23,564 nucleotides of DNA, taken from IMG/VR virus record IMGVR_UViG_3300012936_000173, positions 1 to 23,564 of that record; one strand, given 5' to 3'. Position 1 is the first letter of the stretch. Each line of letters starts with the position of its first letter. Of the stretch, positions 7,286 through 14,708 are shown piece by piece. The translations under genes were made by a program, and so were the position numbers. The DNA is from a virus. A model generated the notes under the pieces. It was not told the origin of the DNA. It saw nothing but the letters and a program-made list of their open reading frames with translations, and searched no databases.

Positions 7286-8698
7286 ATGGCACTTCTAGTC
7301 ACAGACCAGGGTGAAATTGATTCGCTAAGAACTCTACTCAACGCGACTCATCAGATTCCCAGGAACTTAGTTCTAAAACTATACACCAGTAATACCACTC
7401 CTGCTGAGTCGGATACTCCTGCTGCAGGTGCGTATTTTGAACCATATAACGCAACTAACCTAAGTGGTTATGGTTCTGCACCAACCACTGGTTATCCTCT
7501 CTGCGTTGATAACAGAACTGAGGAAGATCAAAATTTTGGTGCTCAGTATGGTATCCTCCTAAACGGAAACCGTTGGACTATCGCAACAACTGTCAATCCT
7601 GTTGCTACTACAACTGGTACTGGTACTTCTGGAACCTATGCTCTTACCGTTGCAGACGCAACTGATATTAAAAAGGGCGACTATGCAGAGGGTGCAGGTA
7701 TCCCAACAAACACCTATGTCGTTGATATTCAAGGTCTTGATCTAGAACTCAGTCAGCAACTTACCGCTGGTCTATCTGCCACCGCTGTCTCCTTCGGTAG
7801 AGGTAGAACAACCGCTTCTTATCCTGAGCAAGTCTTTACCTTCACCTCCGCTGCTGGTAGCGTTTATGGTTACTACCTAGCACGTGCAAACAACATGCCT
7901 GTTGCCGTCCATGGCGTTGTTGATGCTGGTTCAGTTGCTGCTGGTACTCAAATTAGCAAGACTGGTTGTAAAGGAGTTATTGGTAATGATTACATCAACC
8001 TTCTTGATGTTGATCTAACCCCAAGTATTACCGCTGGCGTTTCTGGTACTTTTGAAATTGCTGTTGACTCTGCAACAAATATCGCTGCTGGTCAAAGAGT
8101 TAGTGGTACAGGAATTGCTGCTGAGACTCGCGTAGTTGGTGTTCAGGGCACAACTGTTTATCTAGACAAAGCACTTACTGGTGCTGCTTCTGGTACAGCA
8201 ACATTCCAAGTTAACGTTGCTGAAAATCTAACTGTTGGTATGGCAGTTTCTCAGACTGCAACTCCAAATGGTGTCGCTGGTTCAACCACAATTGTCGGTA
8301 TTGACTACGAAACACTTTCTGGTGAGATTGGTCCTCGTGTTTATCTCAGCAACCAACTAGTTGATAACATTCAGGTATCAAACGGTAACGACGCTGTTCT
8401 GTTTGACTTCTCTGTTGTTACATCTGATCCTGGTGGTTCTGCAACTGATCACGATCTAAACCCAGGTGATGTTATCTACATCGCTCAAGGTTCCTCAAGC
8501 ACCATCACTGCAGCACATTACACTGTATTTGAGACACCAACATCTTCAACTTTCACAACCACCCCTGCACTTCAGGGAACTGGTGATGCTACTCTTTACA
8601 GCAGCATCTTCTTCGCTGAAAGATTTACGAATGGTCCATACGCTATTCAAAACAACGGTGACCAGATCAAAGTTACCCTAAACGTAAGCTTGGACTGA
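7286..8698 (+). CDS. Virion beta-sandwich protein interrupted by GTGI-type repeats
   Basis: A 470-residue protein. Its ends look like one compact phage structural domain: residues 1-70 (VTDQGEIDSLRTLL, LVLKLYTSNTTPAESDT), about 180-203 (QVFTFTSAAGSVYGYYLA) and 439-470 (IFFAERFTNGPYAIQNNGDQ). Inserted between these are related repeats at about 116-173, 254-310 and 310-360. They follow the pattern G..V.G.GIP..T.V..I.G....LS..., as in EGAGIPTNTYVVDIQG and SGTGIAAETRVVGVQG. Such units are frequent decorations on phage surface proteins. A late promoter (7240-7247) precedes the gene and a strong terminator follows, so it is probably a monocistronic, highly expressed decoration or baseplate/fibre component. 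The precise position in the virion is unknown. Confidence 0.7.
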   Translation: MALLVTDQGEIDSLRTLLNATHQIPRNLVLKLYTSNTTPAESDTPAAGAYFEPYNATNLSGYGSAPTTGYPLCVDNRTEEDQNFGAQYGILLNGNRWTIATTVNPVATTTGTGTSGTYALTVADATDIKKGDYAEGAGIPTNTYVVDIQGLDLELSQQLTAGLSATAVSFGRGRTTASYPEQVFTFTSAAGSVYGYYLARANNMPVAVHGVVDAGSVAAGTQISKTGCKGVIGNDYINLLDVDLTPSITAGVSGTFEIAVDSATNIAAGQRVSGTGIAAETRVVGVQGTTVYLDKALTGAASGTATFQVNVAENLTVGMAVSQTATPNGVAGSTTIVGIDYETLSGEIGPRVYLSNQLVDNIQVSNGNDAVLFDFSVVTSDPGGSATDHDLNPGDVIYIAQGSSSTITAAHYTVFETPTSSTFTTTPALQGTGDATLYSSIFFAERFTNGPYAIQNNGDQIKVTLNVSLD

Positions 8699-8737
8699 TA
8701 CTATATACTTCAGACCCAATCTTTATTCTTTTTTCTG

Positions 8738-8766
8738 TGGGGGTTGCGTTGCAATCCCCATTTTTT
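8738..8766 (+). terminator. Strong intrinsic terminator
   Basis: TGGGGGTTGC (8738-8747) pairs with GCAATCCCCA (8751-8760) over 10 bp with one G-T wobble and a 3-nt loop. TTTTTT (8761-8766) follows. It ends only 15 nt before the ATG of the 1684-residue gene. Confidence 0.9.
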
Positions 8767-8781
8767 ATGCTTCTGTAGTGT

Positions 8782-11700
8782 ATGGCGATCTATACCTTTA
8801 CATCAGGAATAGAATCAGAGTCAGTTGGACAGTATTCCAACTTCATTTTAAGCAGCCTTGCAACCAGAACCATTGGTTCGTTCACTTTACGAACTGCGAG
8901 AGGATTATTTGGATTTATTAGCAGCGATGAAAAAAGAACATATGCATATCATCCTGCTATCATTGACCTCTATACAGAGGTTGATTATGGATTAATTACA
9001 TCAATTAATACACAAACAATAAATCAAGGAACATTATCTGATAACAACACGACTCAGGTAGATTACGGTCGCATCATTTACGTAACTAATGTAGAGTCGT
9101 TTGGATTTGTCAAACTTGTAAGTGAAGCTTCTTGGATAGCAACACAAGCATATCAAGGATCTGGAAATCTTGGATTGTTTGGTAAGGAGAAATCTCCTGC
9201 CTTCTACAACTGGATTACTGATGGTAAGGTCCGAATATCTGGAACGTCGGATCCTGCATTCTCTCCCGTCACATTTGGCGGGGGAGGATCCTCCTTACTT
9301 GGAGAAGGTTCTATTGGTATTACTGCTATCACAAGTGGCAGTGGAAATCTATTTACATTATCATCTCTCACCGAGAAAAAATCTTACGACTATCCCGCTA
9401 CGGAAGGAAGTCTGGATATTTTTGGTGCAGCAGTTCTGCAGCGTCAACGCGCATACGAAACAGAAGGAAATCTATTCGCATTTGCTGGAGGAGACGAGAG
9501 AAGACTCTTCCAATATTATGGTTCTGGAACTATCAATATTCTGGCAAGAAAACCAGAAGAATACAGACTATCAGAACTCGCAAATTATACTCTCGGAATT
9601 CATCCTGGTCTGGATGCGAATCTACCGCTTGGTCAGATTGAATTCTATACAGGACATACCAATATTGGTAATGTCCAACTAAGACATCTATCAAAAGAAT
9701 TCTCTCACGAGAAACATACAGAGGTATACACCGAAGAATCAATCAACTATTTTGAAAAAGTTGATCACGGTGTACTTGATGTTTGTACTACCACACAAAC
9801 AATTACTGGTGCTGTATCAGGAAATGCAACAGGATGTATTGTTTCTGTTAATGGCACCGCAAGTATTGCTCCTAGTCAGTCATTTAGAACTGCTCGTGGA
9901 ATTAATGCAGCGACCAGCTTCATTGATTATGGATTAGTATCCGAAGCAGCTGCACCAAGACTTGACTTCGGTCATATCTTGACCACAAGCAATATTATGC
10001 CAAATGGTCTGTTCAAGTTTAGAACAGACGTTGGATCTGATGATAAGTTTACACCTAACTGGAATGGTAGTGGTGTTATCAAGATTGCAAACATTGAGAC
10101 TATTCCTCCTCTTGATGTTAGCGTTGTATCAGAAGGTGGATTTAAAACACTTGGTGGTGCTGCAGAAACGACTCTGGTTTCGGAAGAATCTACAGGTCTA
10201 TTCACATTTACTGGCACTCCAGTTATTGTTATTACTGCTGGAGTATTTGGTGGAGGATCTCTATTTGGTATTTCTGGTGCTGCAGAATCTTTCTCTGCAA
10301 ATACACCAGAAGAGACACCAATATTCAAAATTGGTGGAACAGCAGAACCACCAGTCCTTTCACGTACAGAAGTTGCTTCTGGAACTTTATTCTCATTCTC
10401 TGGTGGAGACGAGAGAAATTCCTTTGTTCATTATGGTTCGGGTATTATTACCCTACTACCAAGAAAACCAGAGACATACGAACTTTCAGAACTATCTACA
10501 TTCACTCTGGAAGAGTATCAACTCTGTTCTCCTTATATCAATCTTGGAGACACGAGTTTCTACTCAAGCAATACAGAACTCGGTTGTGCTCAACTCAAGT
10601 GGCTCAATGCAGAAGAGTCTCACGAGAAACATACAGAAGTATACGATCTCGGACTCTGTAATGATAACCCAGAGATTGATTATGGTCTTATTGCAGATTC
10701 AAATGCAATTGCATGTGTCACAGTCAATGGCGGTACAGTAACTACAAATACTACCGCAACAACTGGATGCACTAAAGTTGCGGTTGGAACTGTTCTAACA
10801 ATTGCACCAGGAGTTACGTACAAAGTACCTCCTCAACTTACTACCCCAACAGCATTTGAAGATTACGGTCTTGTTACCGAAATTTATAATCCAAGAAGAG
10901 ATTATGGTCACATCCTTGAGACCATTGGAATTATCTGTCCATTTGGAGAGATTGGAATATTCCATGGCAGTGCAGATGTTGCTTTCTCTCGTCCAACTGT
11001 CGGAACTGCAGAGATTGGTGGATTTATCAAATTGCGTGGAGAAGCAGAAGTCTTCTACACTCCACCATATATTACCGAAGGATTTATTGGCAGAATTTCT
11101 GGAGAAGCAACAACTCTCTTCAGTCTACTTCATCCTTCTGAAGGTGGAATCTTCAAGGCATTCAGTGGATCTGCAGAGACTGTTCTGTGGGATCCAGATC
11201 TTGAACAACTTGGTTGGGAATTTAGTGGTGCTGCAGTTCCTGTCTTCAGTCTTGCTCATTATGGTTCTGGAACGATCAGAATCACTCCAGGTGTTGATCA
11301 GGCAAGGTCACTACGTCCACCTGCAGGTGGTGTTATCAATATTGATGGCACGGCAATTGAATCCTTCATTGCTAATCCACCAGAAGAAGCACCACTATTC
11401 AGATTTACTGGCACTCTAGACGAGTCATTTGCAACAGAGTATTTTGGAGAAGGTACTCTATTCTCCTTCAGTGGATCTTCGGAACTTCTTACATTTGTAG
11501 AGAAACCAGAAGTCAACATCAAGATTTCTGGTGTTGTAGATGCAAGATTCTCTCCTGTATACATTGGTTCTGGAACATTCAAGAAATTCTCTGGTCTTGC
11601 AGAATCGTTTACTGCAAATCCACAAGAGAGACAATTACTATTCTCCTTCACTGGCGCAACAGAAGAAGTCTTCTCTGCAAATCCACCAGAAGAGGGAGCA

Positions 11701-13836
11701 GAGATTCGTCTATCTGGTTCCACAGCTCCAGAAATTCTCACATTCTCCGAGCAACCATTTGGTACAATTTCCATCTTCGGAGAATCCAAAGATGCATTTG
11801 TCCCAAGCAATATTGGTACTGGTTCACTATTTGCATTTGCTGGTTCTGCAGAAGCAGTTGGATTCAATCCACCAGATATCACAACCGATATCAAGTTCTT
11901 CGGTACAGTAGAGGAAGTCTTCTCTGCAAATCCACCAGAAGAGGGAGCAAAGGTCAGAATTACTGGAGATGCATTCCCAGTATTCTTTGTTCCAAAATAT
12001 CCAGCATCTGGTCTCATCACCATTACTGGAGAATCTGCGAATGCATTTGTACCAAACCACATTGGTTCTGGTTCATTCAGAAAACTATCTGGTGCTGCAG
12101 AGTCTGTTACATTCAATCCAGACGAGAAGCAAATGCTCTTCTCGTTTACTGGAGAATCTGTCATCAAAAACACCGAAGTCTATGTCGGTGTGGATACACC
12201 AATCAGACTTCGCAGAGGTTCACTCAGCGACTTCCAGACTTACGACTTCCAACCAAATTGGAATGCGTTTGGTGTCATTTCTGTTTCTGGAGATGTTGGA
12301 ATCAAGTATGTTCCAAACAATGTTGGATTCGGCAACATCTTCACAATTGGTGGATCTGCAGAAGCAGTTACCTTCAACCCAGACGAGAAGCAAATGCTCT
12401 TCTCCTTTACAGGAGAACTGGCAGAAAGAAAAACTTCATCGCATGTTGGCGAGGGCAATCTATTTGCGTTCAGTGGTGGAGCAGAGAGAGTTGCATATGT
12501 ACCTACTCTACTCGCAGACATCAGACTCAACGGTGAGGTCGGTATTCGTTATGTACCTAACAACGTTGGATTTGGTAATATCTTTACCATTGGTGGATCT
12601 GCTGAGTCTATCACATTCAACCCAGATGAGAGACAATTACTCTTCTCCTTTACTGGTGAACTAGTTGAGTCGTTTGGTGCTGCTGAGACCAAGCAAATTG
12701 AAGTTGATATTGATGGTGTTGGTTCCTTTGCAAGATCCAATTCTTATCAAGGTTCTGGAAACATCTCTGTATTTGGTGAGTCATCTAACAAATTACTCAT
12801 CAATAATATTGGATTTGGTAACATCTTCAATATTAATGGTGCGGCAGAATCCTTTACCGCAAATCCAGAAGAAAGGCAAATGCTCTTCTCCTTTACGGGA
12901 GAAAGAATTTCCGAGAAGAGAACATCCAGAGAAATCAGTCGTGGTGGAGTTGTCACTATTACTGGTACTGCTGGAGATCCATCTCTTGCATTTGCAGAGC
13001 AACCAACTGTTCATACAAAGATCAGCGGCGAAGTATTCTTCACTACTCACCGCACCATTGTTGGTACTGGTTCACTATTTGCATTCTCTGGTGGTGCCGA
13101 AGCAGTTGGTGCAGTTCCTCCAACAGAACAAGCACTATTCAAGGTTGTTGGAGATTCCGAGAACAAGAGATCTGCAGTATATGTTGGATCTGGTTCTCTC
13201 AGAAAACTATCTGGTGCTGCAGAGTCTGTCTCGTTCAACCCAGACGAGAGGCAGATGCTGTTCTCCTTCACTGGAGAAAGAATCTCCGAGAAGAGAACTT
13301 CCAGAGAAATCAGTCAGGGTGGAACTCTCAAGGTATCTGGCGAGTCCAGTGTTCTTCTCGTTCTTGCTCATCATGGCGAAGGAACAATTCCAGTTACTGG
13401 AGATACCAAGTTCAATAGAGCAAGAAACTTTGTTGGATTCGGTACTCTCAGAAAAATTTCTGGTGCTGCAGAATCTCTCACCTTCAATCCAACAGAAAGA
13501 GACATGCTCTTCTCCTTTACAGGAGAACGCATTGCGGAGAGAACAACATTCAGAGAACTCGGTACTGCAGGCAAGTTTACCTTTACTGGAACAAGCGGCG
13601 AACCACTCCTCACATTTGCAGAGCAACCATTCGTTAATATTGACGTTACGGGTGATTCTGTTGATATTAGAGCTCACGCATATCAGACTACAGGAACACT
13701 ATTCACACTCAATAATGTTGAAGAGAAATTCATCAGAGTTGGATATCAAGGTTCTGGTTCTATCAGAATGTCTGGTATTGGATTTGTCCAAGTACAACTA
13801 TTCCAACCACCTCGTGTATACGTCTGGATTATCTAA
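8782..13836 (+). CDS. Giant repeat-containing virion protein
   Basis: A 1684-residue protein built almost wholly of degenerate repeats. The commonest unit is about 25-45 residues: YxGSGxLFxFSGxAE followed by xxxFNPxERQMLFSFTGE. The copies after about residue 900 are the most regular. The N-terminal half carries three 'DYG' cassettes (VDYGLI...DYGRI; IDYGLVSE...DFGHIL; EDYGLVTE...DYGHIL) and a duplicated 81-residue block at residues 236-316 and 541-621. It ends in FQPPRVYVWII. There is no signal peptide, transmembrane segment or catalytic motif. The architecture suits an elongated beta-solenoid or bead-like fibre. A terminator lies 15 nt upstream and no NATAAATA or clear Shine-Dalgarno precedes the ATG, so its expression route is unclear. 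Several long open frames overlap it on both strands; I treat them as repeat-composition artefacts. A virion role is inferred from its position. Confidence 0.75.
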   Translation: MAIYTFTSGIESESVGQYSNFILSSLATRTIGSFTLRTARGLFGFISSDEKRTYAYHPAIIDLYTEVDYGLITSINTQTINQGTLSDNNTTQVDYGRIIYVTNVESFGFVKLVSEASWIATQAYQGSGNLGLFGKEKSPAFYNWITDGKVRISGTSDPAFSPVTFGGGGSSLLGEGSIGITAITSGSGNLFTLSSLTEKKSYDYPATEGSLDIFGAAVLQRQRAYETEGNLFAFAGGDERRLFQYYGSGTINILARKPEEYRLSELANYTLGIHPGLDANLPLGQIEFYTGHTNIGNVQLRHLSKEFSHEKHTEVYTEESINYFEKVDHGVLDVCTTTQTITGAVSGNATGCIVSVNGTASIAPSQSFRTARGINAATSFIDYGLVSEAAAPRLDFGHILTTSNIMPNGLFKFRTDVGSDDKFTPNWNGSGVIKIANIETIPPLDVSVVSEGGFKTLGGAAETTLVSEESTGLFTFTGTPVIVITAGVFGGGSLFGISGAAESFSANTPEETPIFKIGGTAEPPVLSRTEVASGTLFSFSGGDERNSFVHYGSGIITLLPRKPETYELSELSTFTLEEYQLCSPYINLGDTSFYSSNTELGCAQLKWLNAEESHEKHTEVYDLGLCNDNPEIDYGLIADSNAIACVTVNGGTVTTNTTATTGCTKVAVGTVLTIAPGVTYKVPPQLTTPTAFEDYGLVTEIYNPRRDYGHILETIGIICPFGEIGIFHGSADVAFSRPTVGTAEIGGFIKLRGEAEVFYTPPYITEGFIGRISGEATTLFSLLHPSEGGIFKAFSGSAETVLWDPDLEQLGWEFSGAAVPVFSLAHYGSGTIRITPGVDQARSLRPPAGGVINIDGTAIESFIANPPEEAPLFRFTGTLDESFATEYFGEGTLFSFSGSSELLTFVEKPEVNIKISGVVDARFSPVYIGSGTFKKFSGLAESFTANPQERQLLFSFTGATEEVFSANPPEEGAEIRLSGSTAPEILTFSEQPFGTISIFGESKDAFVPSNIGTGSLFAFAGSAEAVGFNPPDITTDIKFFGTVEEVFSANPPEEGAKVRITGDAFPVFFVPKYPASGLITITGESANAFVPNHIGSGSFRKLSGAAESVTFNPDEKQMLFSFTGESVIKNTEVYVGVDTPIRLRRGSLSDFQTYDFQPNWNAFGVISVSGDVGIKYVPNNVGFGNIFTIGGSAEAVTFNPDEKQMLFSFTGELAERKTSSHVGEGNLFAFSGGAERVAYVPTLLADIRLNGEVGIRYVPNNVGFGNIFTIGGSAESITFNPDERQLLFSFTGELVESFGAAETKQIEVDIDGVGSFARSNSYQGSGNISVFGESSNKLLINNIGFGNIFNINGAAESFTANPEERQMLFSFTGERISEKRTSREISRGGVVTITGTAGDPSLAFAEQPTVHTKISGEVFFTTHRTIVGTGSLFAFSGGAEAVGAVPPTEQALFKVVGDSENKRSAVYVGSGSLRKLSGAAESVSFNPDERQMLFSFTGERISEKRTSREISQGGTLKVSGESSVLLVLAHHGEGTIPVTGDTKFNRARNFVGFGTLRKISGAAESLTFNPTERDMLFSFTGERIAERTTFRELGTAGKFTFTGTSGEPLLTFAEQPFVNIDVTGDSVDIRAHAYQTTGTLFTLNNVEEKFIRVGYQGSGSIRMSGIGFVQVQLFQPPRVYVWII
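9487..10644 (+). repeat. Duplicated 243-nt block within the giant gene
   Basis: 9487-9729 and 10402-10644 encode equally long 81-residue blocks with no length difference. Both run from GGDER through YGSG, (A/P)RKPE.Y.LSEL and ending SHEKHTEVY. The offset is 915 nt (305 residues). The similarity continues more loosely into the DYG cassettes that follow. Confidence 0.8.
11573..13560 (+). repeat. Dense array of diverged coding repeats in the giant gene
   Basis: Short stretches are identical between copies. A 36-nt match occurs at 11665-11700 and 11914-11949 (period 249 nt), and a 26-nt match at 12118-12143 and 12379-12404 (period 261 nt). Related NP.ERQMLFSFTGE copies recur to about 13530. The variable period and patchy identity point to repeated unequal recombination or gene conversion. 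Confidence 0.8.
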
Positions 13837-13844
13837 TTAGATAA
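13829..13844 (+). repeat. Perfect 16-bp palindrome overlapping stop codon and late promoter
   Basis: TTATCTAATTAGATAA is its own reverse complement. It contains the stop codon of the giant gene and its right half forms the start of the GATAAATA element. It has no T-run after it, so a classical terminator is unlikely. Confidence 0.7.
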
Positions 13845-13847
13845 ATA
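13840..13847 (+). promoter_or_regulatory. Late promoter element GATAAATA
   Basis: A perfect NATAAATA match in the 37-nt gap, 26 nt before the ATG at 13874. It overlaps the right half of a 16-bp palindrome. Confidence 0.6.
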
Positions 13848-13873
13848 CATTTGAGAAAAAGTGTGCGTAAACA

Positions 13874-14332
13874 ATGACCACTCAGGTACAGTTTAGAAAA
13901 GGCACAACTCCCGAACACGCTCTGTTTACTGGAGCGGTTGCTGAAATAACGGTTGATACCGACAAAAGAACAGCAGTTGTACATGATGGAAGTGATATTG
14001 GAGGATTTGAACTCCAACGTGCGAGATGGGAAGTTGTAAATTCAAATGGTAATTTATCATGTGGACTTAGATGGTTAGTTGACACATCTGCTTCCGCGTT
14101 ATCTTTAAATATGCCATATGAATCTGCTGGTGTAGTTCCACATATCGGTGATATGTTAGAACTTGTTGATTTCAAAGCAACCTGGTCTATAAATAATGTT
14201 ACTTTGATAACAAGTGGTGGACAGCAGTTTTTGAATAAGTTTGGAAATATTGATTCCACCTTTATTCTAGATGTCGCTGGATTATACGTGCAGTTTATTT
14301 GGGATGGAACATACTGGAGGATCCTAGCATGA
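13874..14332 (+). CDS. Small fibre-type protein with Mtd-like N-terminal domain
   Basis: A 152-residue protein. Residues 4-45 (VQFRKGTTPEHALFTG, AEITVDTDKRTAVVHDG) match the pattern of phage fibre N-termini related to the major tropism determinant N-terminal domain. In those proteins this region mounts a receptor-binding protein on the virion. Residues about 55-152 form a second beta domain (LNMPYESAGVVPHIGDMLELVD, then ILDVAGLYVQFIWDGTYWRIL), like small caps that follow this domain in other phages. A GGAGG Shine-Dalgarno for the next gene lies inside its last codons, and the genes overlap by ATGA, giving translational coupling. There is no variable-repeat/reverse-transcriptase system nearby, so the Mtd link does not imply a diversity-generating retroelement. 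Confidence 0.7.
   Translation: MTTQVQFRKGTTPEHALFTGAVAEITVDTDKRTAVVHDGSDIGGFELQRARWEVVNSNGNLSCGLRWLVDTSASALSLNMPYESAGVVPHIGDMLELVDFKATWSINNVTLITSGGQQFLNKFGNIDSTFILDVAGLYVQFIWDGTYWRILA
14188..14195 (+). promoter_or_regulatory. Candidate internal late promoter TATAAATA
   Basis: CTATAAATA matches the consensus perfectly but lies inside coding sequence, 133 nt before the ATG at 14329. It could start a transcript for the downstream pair, or be a chance match. Confidence 0.35.
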
Positions 14333-14697
14333 GTTTATATCTCAGTGCAAGCACGGCAGCATCTAGTCAGATCGTTGCACAATCAAATGATTTTACCGTT
14401 CACGCTCTAAGAAGAGATAAGGACGGTATGCTTTATTATACTGTGGCACGTTCCACAGAAGACGCAGTTTTTGATTTCCATAGAACTGACGGAGAAGAAT
14501 ATACAGATTTTCTTCAAGGGCAAGAATATATTGATGCTACTCCAAATGTAGCAAAGCAATATACTAACGACCCAGATGATAAATATCAGCAGTTCAGGTT
14601 TGATTTCAGACGCTTGACATATTTTATTGACAGTGATGGGTACTTAGTCGCAAGACTAAATAAATTATATGATCACAACTCTCAAGGACCTAAGTAA
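14329..14697 (+). CDS. Small conserved-type structural protein of unknown function
   Basis: A 122-residue protein starting MSLYLSASTAASSQIV. An in-frame ATG at 14299 would add 10 residues deep inside the upstream gene. The ATG at 14329 is preferred because GGAGG (14316-14320) stands 8 nt before it and it overlaps the upstream stop as ATGA. The sequence has a beta-like middle (FTVHALRRDKDGMLYYTVAR) and an acidic second half with TDGEEYTDF and DDKYQQFRFDFRRLTYFIDSDGYLVARLNKLYD. No known motif is recognised. It sits between the Mtd-type protein and the 1703-residue fibre, so a connector or fibre-base role is possible, but this is context only. Confidence 0.65.
   Translation: MSLYLSASTAASSQIVAQSNDFTVHALRRDKDGMLYYTVARSTEDAVFDFHRTDGEEYTDFLQGQEYIDATPNVAKQYTNDPDDKYQQFRFDFRRLTYFIDSDGYLVARLNKLYDHNSQGPK
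14578..14585 (+). promoter_or_regulatory. Candidate internal late promoter GATAAATA
   Basis: A NATAAATA match in the codons for Asp-Asp-Lys-Tyr, 123 nt before the ATG at 14709. No such element exists in the 11-nt gap itself, so this is the nearest candidate for the large fibre gene. A chance match is equally possible. Confidence 0.3.
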
Positions 14698-14708
14698 GGA
14701 TTTAAAAA

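Noticed and set aside
11298-12173. Long minus-strand open frame (291 codons) within the giant repeat gene, with others at 12240-12530 and 13207-13677
   Set aside because: It lies opposite a continuous 1684-codon frame. Its translation mirrors the repeat units and it has no ribosome site. The repetitive codon pattern keeps antisense frames open.
11573-13560. Regular repeats considered as a CRISPR array
   Set aside because: Repeats are degenerate, in frame, of variable period and within a single long open frame; there are no unique spacers and no cas genes.
12665-13840. 391-codon + strand frame overlapping the giant gene in another frame, plus similar frames at 10004-10741, 10802-11419 and 11969-12664
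   Set aside because: They are Leu/Ser/Gln-rich out-of-frame readings of the same repeats, without start signals. The in-frame product has the coherent repeat architecture.
14299-14328. Upstream ATG extending the 122-residue protein by 10 residues
   Set aside because: It lies deep inside the previous gene without a ribosome site, whereas the ATG at 14329 has GGAGG 8 nt before it and the typical ATGA overlap.
13874-14332. Mtd-like N-terminal domain considered as a sign of a diversity-generating retroelement
   Set aside because: No reverse transcriptase, no template/variable repeat pair and no C-type-lectin variable region are present; this N-terminal domain is common in ordinary phage fibres.
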